A stretch of 10,067 bases of DNA, from NCBI GenBank assembly GCA_002343455.1, contig DDSR01000493.1:1-10067 (forward strand). The letters run 5' to 3'. Below, in pieces: positions 1 to 7,193 of this stretch (positions are counted from its first letter, which is position 1; each line of letters opens with the position of its first letter). This DNA is from Deltaproteobacteria bacterium UBA2385. Its GTDB lineage: Bacteria; Myxococcota_A; UBA796; UBA2385. The translations under genes and the position numbers were made by a program. Under the pieces are notes generated by a model. It searched no databases and was not told the origin of the DNA. It worked only from the letters and a program-made list of their open reading frames with translations.

Positions 1-39
1 GGGAGGGGAGGCGCAGGCGAACAGCAGGGCGAGCAGCAT
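1..39 (-). CDS. Start of a probable lipoprotein gene (truncated by window edge)
   Basis: On the minus strand an ATG at 39-37 shares its A with the last base position of the CHAD gene stop (TGATG arrangement). It opens 13 codons reading MLLALLFACASPP before the window ends. That is a short hydrophobic stretch ending in LFAC, which fits a lipobox with Cys9 as the lipidated residue. A GGAG lies about 11 bases upstream inside the CHAD gene, rather far for a good ribosome site, so translational coupling to the CHAD gene is likely. The mature protein is outside the window, so no function can be given. Confidence 0.5.
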   Translation of the reverse strand, partial: MLLALLFACASPP

Positions 40-719
40 CAGCGCAGGGACTCCAGCAGGGCGACGAGCTCCTGGTGCAGGAGGGGATCGACGCCTTGCT
101 GGAGCTGGGCCTTGACCTGGGCCCGCAGGCGGCGGGCGCCTCCCGGGTAGAGCTCGAGCCACGCGGCCAGGGCCAGCGCGTCGCTCTGCACGCCGAGGGC
201 CTCGTGGGCGGCCTTGAGGGCCGAGGCGTCCTGGTCCAGCCACTCGGTGGCGTAGCGGACCCGGCGCAGGGTGCGGCGCAGTCGGTGCCAGTCGGCCGGG
301 GCGAAGAGGTCCTCGGGCAGGCGCTCCCGGGCCCGTCGAGCCAGCGCGGCCCGGCCGGCGGTGGCCTGCTCCGGACTGAGCGGGGGCAGCGCCTCGATCT
401 CGGCGAGCAGCGCTGCGGTCCGCGGGTCGGCGATGCGCCTGGTCAGGCGGGCCTGAGCCTTGGGCTGGCGCTCCTCCAGCCAGGCGCGGAAGCGTGGCGG
501 TAGCGCTCTCTGCAGGGTGATGTGGAGGTTGCGGGCCTCTCCGGCCGCGCGGCGCAGGCGACGCAGGCGCTTCCGCTGGTCGGGCTGCTCGGCCAGGACC
601 AGCCAGGTGTCCAGGCGCGCGCAGGCGACCCGCAGCTGGTGGACGGCCTCGACCTGGCCGATGGCCGCCGGCGGCAGGCACCGCCGCAGGCGTTCGATCT
701 GGGGGAGGTTGGAGATCAT
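39..719 (-). CDS. CHAD-domain protein (short form)
   Basis: A 226-residue, Arg- and Leu-rich, all-helical-looking protein without a signal peptide. Two half-repeats of the CHAD fold are visible. The first holds VHQLRVACARLDTWL (residues 26-40), matching the family's His-x-x-Arg-Val helix; the second holds WHRLRRTLRRVRYATEWL (144-161), followed by a helix around HEALGVQSDALALAAWL. The usual acidic 'RDLDV' segment after the first repeat is changed to ARNLHITLQ (62-70). CHAD domains are positively charged helical bundles known to bind inorganic polyphosphate. At 226 residues this one is shorter than the common 250-300, mainly between the repeats. No polyphosphate kinase or phosphatase gene is visible beside it. 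The ATG at 719 has only a weak GAGAG upstream. It is transcribed divergently from dnaE and followed by a lipoprotein-like gene. The family call is fairly sure; the cellular role is not known. Confidence 0.78.
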   Translation of the reverse strand: MISNLPQIERLRRCLPPAAIGQVEAVHQLRVACARLDTWLVLAEQPDQRKRLRRLRRAAGEARNLHITLQRALPPRFRAWLEERQPKAQARLTRRIADPRTAALLAEIEALPPLSPEQATAGRAALARRARERLPEDLFAPADWHRLRRTLRRVRYATEWLDQDASALKAAHEALGVQSDALALAAWLELYPGGARRLRAQVKAQLQQGVDPLLHQELVALLESLR

Positions 720-772
720 GGACGCTCTCGGGACCAGGGGGCAGGGCTGCTCCGGGTTAACCGGTAGCCCTC
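720..772. other. Divergent intergenic spacer between the CHAD gene and dnaE
   Basis: These 53 bases must carry, or lie very near, the start signals for both the CHAD gene and dnaE. I see no convincing -35/-10 pair in either direction. An 8-base palindrome GGTTAACC (755-762) sits 10 bases before the dnaE ATG; it is too short to call an operator. There is no clear purine-rich ribosome site before dnaE, only GGTAG. Confidence 0.6.
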
Positions 773-3700
773 ATGGCCTTCGTCCACCTGCACTGCCGCA
801 CTCAGTTCTCCCTGCTCGACGGCGCCTCGGATCCCAAGCAGCTCGCCAGTCGCGCGGCCAAGCTGGGCCAGGCTGCCTGCGCCATCACCGACACCTGCAA
901 CCTCTACGGCGGGGTGGGCTTCTTGCAGGCCTGCGCCGGCAAGGGCATCCAGGGGGTGCTGGGGGCCGAGATCTGGATGTGGCCGCCCGGGCTCGACCAG
1001 CGCGACCCGAAGGGCCCCGACGGCGGCTGGCACCTCGTCTTCCTGGTCGAGGGCGAGCCTCCTCCCAAGAAGGGCAGCGATGCGCCCTGGGAGCCCGTCG
1101 GCTACCGCAACCTCTGCAAGCTGATCACGACCGCCATCTTCGACGGCATCCACTACCGGCCGCGCATCGACTGGGAGCTCCTGCAGGCGCACAAGGACGG
1201 GCTGATCGTGCTGACCAGCGGGCTGCTCGGCCCCGTCGGCGTCGCCAGCCGGCAGGGCCAGCCCGAGCAGGCGCGGGCGGATCTGCTGCGGCTGAAGGAG
1301 ATCCTGGGTCCCGACCACCTCTTCGTCGAGCTGCAGGACACGGGCCTGCCGGGCCAGCCCGAGGCCAACGCGCTGGCCCGGCAGCTCGCCGCCGAGCTGG
1401 GCCTGCGCACGGTGGTCACGAACGATGTGCGCTACCTGGACCCCCAGGACGCCGTCACCCTGGACCTGCTCAACTGCATCGGCCGGGGCGAGAACGTCGA
1501 CGCCGTCGACCGGGTGATGCTGCCGACCGACCAGCAGTACCTCAAGTCGGAAGAGGAGATGCGCGCCCTCTTCCCCGAGGACGGGGCCGCGCTGGACCTG
1601 ACGGTCGAGATCGCCAGCCGCTGCCGCTTCGACTTCAAGACCGACACCTACTGGTTCCCGGCGACCACCCCTCCCGACCCGGATCCGCCTTGCCCGCCGG
1701 GGGTCTCGCTGGCCAGGGCGCCGCGGGCCGACACCCAGGCCAACTGGGAGTACTTCTACCGGGCCTTCCCTCCTCCGCAGGACTTCGGCCTCCCCTCTCC
1801 CGAGCAGGCCATCCCCGAGAAGCCCGAGGGGGCCGGCAGCATCAACGGCTACTTCGAGTGGTACGCGGAAGAGGGCCTGCGCCTGCGCCTGCGCCAGATC
1901 GACGCCAGCCTGCACGAGGAGTACCGCGCCCGGCTGCGCTTCGAGCTCGACGTCATCGAGGGGATGGGCTTCCCGGCCTACCTGCTGATCGTGGCCGAGT
2001 TCATCAACTGGGCCAAGGACCAGGGCATCCCGGTCGGGCCCGGCCGCGGCTCGGGTGCCGGCTCGCTGGTCAACTACGCCCTGCGCATCACGGACATCGA
2101 CCCCATCCTCTTCGGCCTGCTGATGGAGCGCTTCCTGAACCCGGAGCGCGTCTCGATGCCGGACATCGACGTCGACTTCTGCCAGGACCGCCGCGAGGAG
2201 GTCATCGAGCACGTCCGCGACAAGTACGGCAGCCCGCTGGTCAGCCAGATCATCACCTACGGCAAGCTGCAGGCCAAGGCCGCGCTCAAGGACGTCGCCC
2301 GCGTCCTGGGCCTGGACTTCAACCAGGCCGATCGCATCGCCAAGCTGGTGCCGATGGAGCTGGGCATCTCCCTGGAGGATGCCCTCAAGGAGGAGCGCCT
2401 CTCGACCCTGGTGAAGGGCGATCCGCTGGTCGGGCGGGTCTACGCCCTGGCCCGCCAGGTCGAGGGCATGGTCCGCCAGACCGGCGTGCACGCCGCGGGC
2501 GTGGTCATCGCCGACCGGCCCCTGGTCGAGCACGCCCCGCTGTACCGGGACGGGCCCCAGGGCGGGCCGGTCGTGCAGTACGAGATGAAGTCGGCCGAGG
2601 GCGTCGGCCTGATCAAGTTCGACTTCCTCGGCCTGAAGACCCTGGACCAGATCCGCGACGCGGTGGTCATGGTGCAGCGCAACACCGGCGAGCGCATCGA
2701 CCTGGCGACCCTGCCCTACGACGACGAGGCCGCCTACACCCTGCTGCAGCGCGGCGACGCCCTGGGGGTCTTCCAGGTCGAGTCCAGCGGCATGCGCGAG
2801 CTGCTGACCCGGCTGCGGCCCAGCAACATCGACGACCTGGTCGCGCTGCTGGCCTTGTACCGGCCGGGCCCGCTGTCCTCGGGCATGGTCGACAACTTCA
2901 TCGACTGCAAGCACGGCCGCAAGGCGATCGAGTACCCGCACCCCTCGCTGCGGCCCATCCTGGAGTCGACCTACGGGTCGATCGTCTACCAGGAGCAGGT
3001 CATGCAGATCGCCCAGGTGTACTCGGGCTACACGCTGGGCGGCGCCGACCTGCTGCGGCGGGCGATGGGCAAGAAGAAGCCCGAGGAGATGGCCAAGCAG
3101 AAGTCGATCTTCGTCGAGGGCGCCCTGAAGCAGGGTCACGACGAGCAGAAGGCCGGCGAGCTCTTCGACCTGCTGGCCTTCTTCGCCGGCTACGGCTTCA
3201 ACAAGTCGCACTCCGCGGCCTACGGGGTGATCAGCTACCACACGGCCTGGCTGAAGGCGCACCACCGCGCCGAGTACATGTCGGCGCTGATGTCGATCGA
3301 CTCGGGCAACAGCGACAAGGTGCTGCTCTACATCGGGGACTGCCGCCGGGCGGGCATCAAGGTGCTCCCGCCGGACGTCAACCACAGCCAGGCGGGCTTC
3401 GACGTGCCCAAGGGCGACCGGCGCACGGTCCGCTTCGGGATGCTGGCGGTCAAGGGCGTGGGCGAGGGCGCCTGCATGGCCATCCTCGAGGCGCGGGAGC
3501 GCGCGGGCGGGCGCTTCAAGGGCTTCCTGGAGTGCCTGGAGGACCTGGACTTCAAGCGGGTCAACAAGAAGGTCCTGGAGAGCCTCGTCTGCTGCGGGGC
3601 CTTCGACTGGACCGGCCTGCCTCGACAGGCGATGTTCGAGGGCCTTCCGGGGGCGATGTCCCTGGCCCAGGGCAACCAGGAGCAGGCCGCCGCCGGCCAG

Positions 3701-4408
3701 GTCAGCCTCTTCGGCGGGATCGCCGCGCCTCGACGGCGCCTGCAGCTCCCCGACCTGGGCGAGTGGCCGATGGCCGTCAAGCTGGCCCGCGAGCGCGAGG
3801 CGCTTGGCTTCTTCATCACCGGGCACCCGCTGGAAGCCTACAAGGGCCTCGCCGAGAGCCTCACGACCTGCTCGATCCCCGAGCTCGACCGCCTCTCTCC
3901 CGACCGCGAGGTAAGCGTCGCCGGCATGGTCACCGCCCTGCGCCAGGTCCAGACCAAGAAGGGCGACAAGATGGCCTTCATCACGATCGAGGACCAGCGC
4001 GGCAGCATCGAGTGCGTGCTCTTCCCCAAGACCTACGCCCAGAACGCCCGGGCCCTGGCGACCGAGGAGCCGATCCTGCTGCGGGGCACCTTGGAGCGCT
4101 CGGGAGAGGGCAGCAAGATCCTCGCCGACAACGTCGAGGTCCTCTCCGAGGTTAGAATCCGCCGCACGCGGGAGGTGCGCTTGAACCTGGACCTCGAGGA
4201 CGAGCTGGGCGAGGACCGGGCCATGGCCTTGCGCAAGCTGGTGGCCGAGAGCCCGGGGCGCTGCCCGCTGCGGCTGGATCTCCACCTGCGCAGCGAGGAC
4301 GCCCGGGTCCGGCTCCTGGTCGAGGGGCAGGTCGTGCCCGACGAGGCCTTCATGCAAGGCGTCGAGACGCTCTTCCGGCGGCCCGACGTGGTGGAGCTGC
4401 GATGGTGA
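773..4408 (+). CDS. dnaE: DNA polymerase III subunit alpha
   Basis: The replicative chromosomal polymerase (family C), 1211 residues, slightly longer than the usual 1150-1180. The start is fixed by the conserved opening MAFVHLH. Domains in order: PHP (about 1-285); palm with GPGRGSGAGS (422-431) and catalytic Asp466 and Asp468 in PDIDVDF, with the third catalytic Asp617 in IKFDFLGL; thumb and fingers with YRPGPLSSGMVDNF and the GYGFNKSHSAAYG helix (806-818); helix-hairpin-helix near RVNKKVLESLVCCGAFD (929-945); clamp-binding motif QVSLF (976-980); OB fold (about 1046-1126); and a C-terminal domain. Several PHP metal ligands are replaced (Arg9, Thr41, Arg220), so intrinsic PHP exonuclease activity is unlikely. 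A Pro-rich insertion occupies about 297-360. It is the first gene of a run of four with overlapping ends. The function is certain; which paralog type it is cannot be judged from here. Confidence 0.98.
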   Translation: MAFVHLHCRTQFSLLDGASDPKQLASRAAKLGQAACAITDTCNLYGGVGFLQACAGKGIQGVLGAEIWMWPPGLDQRDPKGPDGGWHLVFLVEGEPPPKKGSDAPWEPVGYRNLCKLITTAIFDGIHYRPRIDWELLQAHKDGLIVLTSGLLGPVGVASRQGQPEQARADLLRLKEILGPDHLFVELQDTGLPGQPEANALARQLAAELGLRTVVTNDVRYLDPQDAVTLDLLNCIGRGENVDAVDRVMLPTDQQYLKSEEEMRALFPEDGAALDLTVEIASRCRFDFKTDTYWFPATTPPDPDPPCPPGVSLARAPRADTQANWEYFYRAFPPPQDFGLPSPEQAIPEKPEGAGSINGYFEWYAEEGLRLRLRQIDASLHEEYRARLRFELDVIEGMGFPAYLLIVAEFINWAKDQGIPVGPGRGSGAGSLVNYALRITDIDPILFGLLMERFLNPERVSMPDIDVDFCQDRREEVIEHVRDKYGSPLVSQIITYGKLQAKAALKDVARVLGLDFNQADRIAKLVPMELGISLEDALKEERLSTLVKGDPLVGRVYALARQVEGMVRQTGVHAAGVVIADRPLVEHAPLYRDGPQGGPVVQYEMKSAEGVGLIKFDFLGLKTLDQIRDAVVMVQRNTGERIDLATLPYDDEAAYTLLQRGDALGVFQVESSGMRELLTRLRPSNIDDLVALLALYRPGPLSSGMVDNFIDCKHGRKAIEYPHPSLRPILESTYGSIVYQEQVMQIAQVYSGYTLGGADLLRRAMGKKKPEEMAKQKSIFVEGALKQGHDEQKAGELFDLLAFFAGYGFNKSHSAAYGVISYHTAWLKAHHRAEYMSALMSIDSGNSDKVLLYIGDCRRAGIKVLPPDVNHSQAGFDVPKGDRRTVRFGMLAVKGVGEGACMAILEARERAGGRFKGFLECLEDLDFKRVNKKVLESLVCCGAFDWTGLPRQAMFEGLPGAMSLAQGNQEQAAAGQVSLFGGIAAPRRRLQLPDLGEWPMAVKLAREREALGFFITGHPLEAYKGLAESLTTCSIPELDRLSPDREVSVAGMVTALRQVQTKKGDKMAFITIEDQRGSIECVLFPKTYAQNARALATEEPILLRGTLERSGEGSKILADNVEVLSEVRIRRTREVRLNLDLEDELGEDRAMALRKLVAESPGRCPLRLDLHLRSEDARVRLLVEGQVVPDEAFMQGVETLFRRPDVVELRW

Positions 4409-5181
4409 GCGTGTTTCTGCCGCTCGCCGCGCTCGGCGCCGCCCTGGCCGATGGCCCCCGCGGCGTCGTCGAGGCCTTGCCCGGCGGCAGCATCGACTGG
4501 AGCCGCCTGGTGCTGACCGTCACGGTGCAGAGTGACCAGCGGGTCGGGGCATGGATGGACCGACGGCTGCAGGAGCAGGACGCCATGGACCGGATGGGCC
4601 CCCAGGTCCAGGCCCTCGCCGCCCGGGTGCGGGTGACACCGGACACGCTGGCCGCCGATGTGCTGGCCGGGGACAGCGAGCTGTCGCGGCGGGTCGCGGA
4701 CACGATCTCCAGCTGGACGGTGGTCGAGACCCGCTACCACGAGGCCGGCGCGGTCGAGCTCAGCGCCGAGCTGGATCTGCGGCGCTGGCTGCGCCCGGTG
4801 CTGGTCTCGCTGGCCTCGACCGGGGCGACGCCGGTGGGCTCGGGCCAGGCGACCGGGCTGCTGATCGACGCCCGCGGCCTGCCCTTCGAGCCCTGCCTCG
4901 TGCCGCGTATCACGACGGCCTCCGGGGCCGTGCTCTTCGGCGCCCAGCGCCTCAGCGCCGAGCCGCTCGCCAGCGAGTCGCCGGTGGTCTACGTGACCGA
5001 TCCCGCCGACGAGGCCGCCGTTCGGCGGGCCGGCGAGCGGCCGATCCTGGTGCGCGCCGCCAGCGTGGTGCGAGGCGGTGAGCTGGTGCTCGACCCCGAG
5101 GCAGGCCGTCGGGTCGAAGACTCCCCCGACCTCGCAGCGATCGCCGCCCAGGGGCGGGTCGTCGTCGTGGTGGACCCATGA
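4402..5181 (+). CDS. Exported LPP20-like protein
   Basis: A 259-residue protein with a short hydrophobic N-terminus (MVSVFLPLAALGAALADG) that looks like a signal peptide. It has no cysteine there, so it is probably secreted or periplasmic rather than a lipoprotein. The body resembles the LPP20 family: GSIDWSRLVLTV near residues 29-40, then the hallmark TGLLIDARGLPFEPCLVPRI (151-170), then a stretch like the family's 'NPLVVKA...SDVVVSNADA' end (RPILVRAASVVRGG, then a closing beta strand VVVVVDP). Family members in delta-proteobacteria are envelope proteins of mostly unknown function; some relatives (FlgP, FlgT) serve the flagellar apparatus. The ATG lies inside the last codons of dnaE (7-base overlap), with GGAG at 4393-4396 five bases upstream. 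A GTG immediately follows and could also serve. No functional link to DNA replication is evident; the pairing looks like operon packing. Confidence 0.68.
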   Translation: MVSVFLPLAALGAALADGPRGVVEALPGGSIDWSRLVLTVTVQSDQRVGAWMDRRLQEQDAMDRMGPQVQALAARVRVTPDTLAADVLAGDSELSRRVADTISSWTVVETRYHEAGAVELSAELDLRRWLRPVLVSLASTGATPVGSGQATGLLIDARGLPFEPCLVPRITTASGAVLFGAQRLSAEPLASESPVVYVTDPADEAAVRRAGERPILVRAASVVRGGELVLDPEAGRRVEDSPDLAAIAAQGRVVVVVDP

Positions 5182-6347
5182 TCCGCCGGCCGAGCACCAG
5201 CCTGTCGGGGGCGCCGCGGGGCCGGGTGCCGATCCGGGGGCCGCAGCCCAAGCGGACGAATTCCCCCTCCTGGTCGGCGAGGCTGGCGTGGGGGCTGGGC
5301 TTCGTCGTCATCGGCAGCCTGTTGATCTGGGCCCTCTGGCCGGTGCTCTCGATCCTGATCGCCGCCGCCGCGCTGGCCTACCTGCTGGATCCGCTAGTGG
5401 ACCGCCTGGAGGCGCGCGGCCTCTCGCGCGGGGTGGGCATCGGGCTGCTGGCCGTGGCGGGCCTCCTCCTCACGGTGGTCCTCAGCCTGCTGATCGTCCC
5501 GCCGGTGATCGGCAAGTCCGGCGAGATCGCCTCCCGCCTGACCGAGTTCTTCGCCACCCTGGACCAGCGGATCCGCCCGCTGGCGCAGTGGATCGAGACC
5601 AACACCGGCTACGCGATCCCCCTGGACGTCTCGGCCCTCCAGCAGCAGGCGCCCGAGCTCATCCGCGAGGGCCTGCCGAAGGCCCAGGAGATGGGCACCG
5701 CCTTCATCACCGGCCTCTTCACGCAGGGGATGTCGATCCTCGGGGCGATCCTGAACCTGACCCTGCTGCCGCTCTTCACCGCCTACCTGCTGGCGGACTG
5801 GGACAAGCTGATCGCCAAGGTGGCCGACCTGATCCCCTGGCGATTCCGCCCGCGCGTGACGCGCATCGCCGTGGAGGTCGACAAGCGCCTGTCGGCCTTC
5901 GTCCGGGGGCAGACGATGCTCTGCCTGATCCTGGGGGTGCTCTACAGCATCGGGCTGTGGATTGCGGGCATCGACCTGCCCTTCACCGTCGGGATGCTTG
6001 CGGGCGCGCTGTTCATCGTGCCCTACCTGGGGACCATCGTCGGGGTGATCCTTGCCCTGGGGCTCTCCTTGCTGGAGTACGGCGTCGATCTGCACCTGCT
6101 CTGGGTCATCCTCGTCTTCAGCGGCGTGCAGCTCCTCGAGGGCTATGTACTGACTCCGCAGATCGTCGGCAATGAGGTGGGCCTGCACCCGCTGGTCGTC
6201 ATGATCTGCCTGGTGGTGGGCGGCAGCCTGCTGGGCATCTGGGGAATGCTGCTGGCCATCCCCATCACCGCGACCCTCTCGGTCCTCGGCGCGGAGTGGC
6301 TGGACCTGTACAGGCGCAGTCGGGTCTACGGAGAGTCGCCGCAGTGA
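5178..6347 (+). CDS. AI-2E/PerM family membrane transporter
   Basis: A 389-residue inner-membrane protein. After a basic, Pro-rich cytoplasmic start (1-35) come hydrophobic segments at about 37-70, 87-110, 182-205, 243-262, 268-300, 305-322 and 335-370. Between the second and third lies the family's soluble helical region. Family motifs seen are LLPLFTAYLLADWDK (196-210), VEVDKRLSAFVRGQ (232-245), IVPYLGTIVGV (280-290) and EGYVLTPQIVGNEVGLHPL (321-339). The family includes E. coli TqsA, linked to AI-2 export, and others acting as Na+/H+ antiporters, so the name does not fix the substrate. The ATG at 5178 overlaps the preceding stop by 4 bases (ATGA), and its own stop overlaps the lipB start. 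The family assignment is sure; the substrate is unknown. Confidence 0.93.
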   Translation: MIRRPSTSLSGAPRGRVPIRGPQPKRTNSPSWSARLAWGLGFVVIGSLLIWALWPVLSILIAAAALAYLLDPLVDRLEARGLSRGVGIGLLAVAGLLLTVVLSLLIVPPVIGKSGEIASRLTEFFATLDQRIRPLAQWIETNTGYAIPLDVSALQQQAPELIREGLPKAQEMGTAFITGLFTQGMSILGAILNLTLLPLFTAYLLADWDKLIAKVADLIPWRFRPRVTRIAVEVDKRLSAFVRGQTMLCLILGVLYSIGLWIAGIDLPFTVGMLAGALFIVPYLGTIVGVILALGLSLLEYGVDLHLLWVILVFSGVQLLEGYVLTPQIVGNEVGLHPLVVMICLVVGGSLLGIWGMLLAIPITATLSVLGAEWLDLYRRSRVYGESPQ

Positions 6348-6991
6348 GCTCCCCCCTCGCCTGGCGCTGGCTGGGCCGCCTCGCCTACGAGCCCGCCTTG
6401 CTCGCCCAGCGGGAGCGCCGCAGGGCCATCCTCGCCGGGCAGGAGGCCGAGGAGATCTGGCTGCTGGAGCACGAGCCGGTCGTGACGATCGGCCGCCGGG
6501 AGCCCGCCGACCTCGACCGCGCCGCCCTCGCCCGCCAGGGCCTGGCCGTGGTCCCGACCGAGCGGGGCGGGCTGGCCACCTGGCACGGCCCCGGGCAGCT
6601 CGTCGCCTACACCCTCGTCCGGGTCCAGGGTCGCGGCTTCGGTCCGCGCAGCTTCGTCTGCGCCGTCGAGAACACCGTGATCGCCTGGCTCGCCGAGCGA
6701 GAGGTCGTGGCGGGTCGGCGCCCTGGAATGCCGGGGATCTGGGTCGGGCGGGACAAGATCTGCGCCGTCGGGCTGCACATGGAGGGAGGTGTGGCGATGC
6801 ACGGCCTCGCCCTGAACCTCTGCCCGGCGCTGGAGGGCTTCGGCCTCTTCACGCCCTGCGGGATCCGGGATGGCGGGGTGACCAGCCTGCAGCGCCTCCG
6901 GGGCTCCGCCCCGAGCCCCGAAGAGGCCGCGATCAGCCTGGGGCCAGCCTTGTCAGCCTCGCTGCGGTCGGATTTGAGCTGCCGCGGTTGA
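6344..6991 (+). CDS. lipB: Octanoyltransferase, LipB
   Basis: Transfers octanoyl groups from acyl-carrier protein to lipoyl domains, the first step of lipoate synthesis in the cytoplasm; LipA (not in this window) adds the sulfurs. With the GTG start at 6344 the protein has 215 residues, normal for LipB. Motifs: ERGGLATWHGPGQLVAYTL (73-91, usually TYHGPGQL), IWVGRDKICAVGLHM (132-146) with catalytic Lys138, MHGLALNL (152-159), and FTPCGIRDGGVTSL (169-182) with catalytic Cys172. The GTG was chosen because it overlaps the previous stop (GTGA) and has GGAGAG at 6330-6335 eight bases upstream. An in-frame ATG 48 bases earlier, inside the transporter gene, would add 16 residues that do not resemble LipB. 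Its stop codon lies inside the -35 box of the tRNA-Val promoter. No terminator follows before that promoter. Confidence 0.95.
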   Translation: MSSPLAWRWLGRLAYEPALLAQRERRRAILAGQEAEEIWLLEHEPVVTIGRREPADLDRAALARQGLAVVPTERGGLATWHGPGQLVAYTLVRVQGRGFGPRSFVCAVENTVIAWLAEREVVAGRRPGMPGIWVGRDKICAVGLHMEGGVAMHGLALNLCPALEGFGLFTPCGIRDGGVTSLQRLRGSAPSPEEAAISLGPALSASLRSDLSCRG

Positions 6992-7016
6992 CGCGTTCGC
7001 CGCCTCGAAATAAGCG
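6988..7016 (+). promoter_or_regulatory. Putative promoter for tRNA-Val and perhaps infC
   Basis: TTGACG (6988-6993), a 17-base spacer, then TAAGCG (7011-7016), 13 bases before the tRNA. The -35 matches the sigma-70 consensus at 5 of 6 bases and contains the lipB stop codon. The -10 is weak, but the same sequence at the same spacing precedes tRNA-Pro (9752-9780), which strengthens the call. The bases between the -10 and the tRNA are GC-rich, as in growth-controlled stable-RNA promoters. Confidence 0.55.
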
Positions 7017-7029
7017 TCCCGCGACCCGT

Positions 7030-7104
7030 AGGCGCGTAGCTCAGTGGGAGAGCATCGTCCTGACACGGCGAGGGTCGGCGGTTCAAGCCCGCCCGCGCCT
7101 ACCA
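7030..7104 (+). tRNA. tRNA-Val (anticodon GAC)
   Basis: Complete cloverleaf. Acceptor AGGCGCG (7030-7036) pairs with CGCGCCT (7094-7100). The D stem is GCTC/GAGC (7039-7042 with 7050-7053). The anticodon stem is 7055-7059 with 7067-7071 and the loop is CTGACAC, with anticodon GAC at 7062-7064. The five-base variable loop is GGGTC. The T stem GGCGG/CCGCC (7077-7081 with 7089-7093) encloses TTCAAGC. The discriminator is A7101 and CCA is encoded at 7102-7104. It reads GUC codons, and GUU by wobble. It lies between lipB and infC, and probably marks the start of the infC operon transcript. Confidence 0.96.
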
Positions 7105-7111
7105 TCCCATC

Positions 7112-7152
7112 ATTCCCCACCGGCCTGCCCCAAACGCAGGTCGGTGGGGAAT
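7112..7152 (+). terminator. Strong hairpin after tRNA-Val; terminator or leader element
   Basis: A 17-pair stem: 7112-7128 with 7136-7152, one G-U pair (G7123 with T7141), seven-base loop CCCAAAC. It starts 8 bases after the tRNA CCA. The following sequence (TCGATTTC) has only a broken T run, so it would be an imperfect intrinsic terminator. It may instead be a processing signal or the leader of the infC transcript, allowing partial read-through. Its 3' arm is shared with a second hairpin (7146-7170). Confidence 0.6.
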
Positions 7153-7170
7153 TCGATTTCTCGAATCCCT
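7146..7170 (+). promoter_or_regulatory. Second hairpin in the infC leader, mutually exclusive with the first
   Basis: ATTCGA (7151-7156) pairs with TCGAAT (7161-7166) around the loop TTTC. After a bulged A7150 the stem continues with GGG/CCC (7147-7149 with 7167-7169) and a G-T pair. Bases 7146-7152 are also used by the larger hairpin at 7112-7152, so both cannot form at once. The stem ends 11 bases before the proposed infC ribosome site. Confidence 0.4.
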
Positions 7171-7181
7171 ACCAAGCCCCC

Positions 7182-7193
7182 GGAGTGCCGTTG
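7182..7193 (+). promoter_or_regulatory. Ribosome site and TTG start of infC
   Basis: GGAG at 7182-7185 stands five bases before TTG (7191-7193), in frame with the IF3 coding region. A GTG at 7185-7187 is also in frame but overlaps the GGAG and has no ribosome site of its own. No in-frame ATG exists close to the conserved part of the protein. This pair therefore decides the start. Confidence 0.55.

Noticed and set aside
755..762. GGTTAACC palindrome before dnaE as a repressor site
   Set aside because: Eight bases, single copy, no second half-site; such palindromes occur by chance.
460..4357. Very long open frames of over 1200 codons in another plus frame and antisense to dnaE
   Set aside because: They are by-products of GC-rich codon use in dnaE. 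Their translations are low-complexity (Arg/Pro/Gly or Leu/Asp/Val rich) and match no family I know, while the dnaE frame carries every catalytic motif.
6296..6343. Upstream ATG start for lipB inside the transporter gene
   Set aside because: It would add 16 residues unlike LipB. The GTG at 6344 has GGAGAG upstream and the ATGA/GTGA-type overlap seen at the neighbouring junctions.
5178..6347. Reading the AI-2E family protein as an autoinducer-2 exporter
   Set aside because: The family has diverse members, including ion antiporters; nothing in the sequence or neighbours (no luxS or lsr genes) supports quorum sensing.
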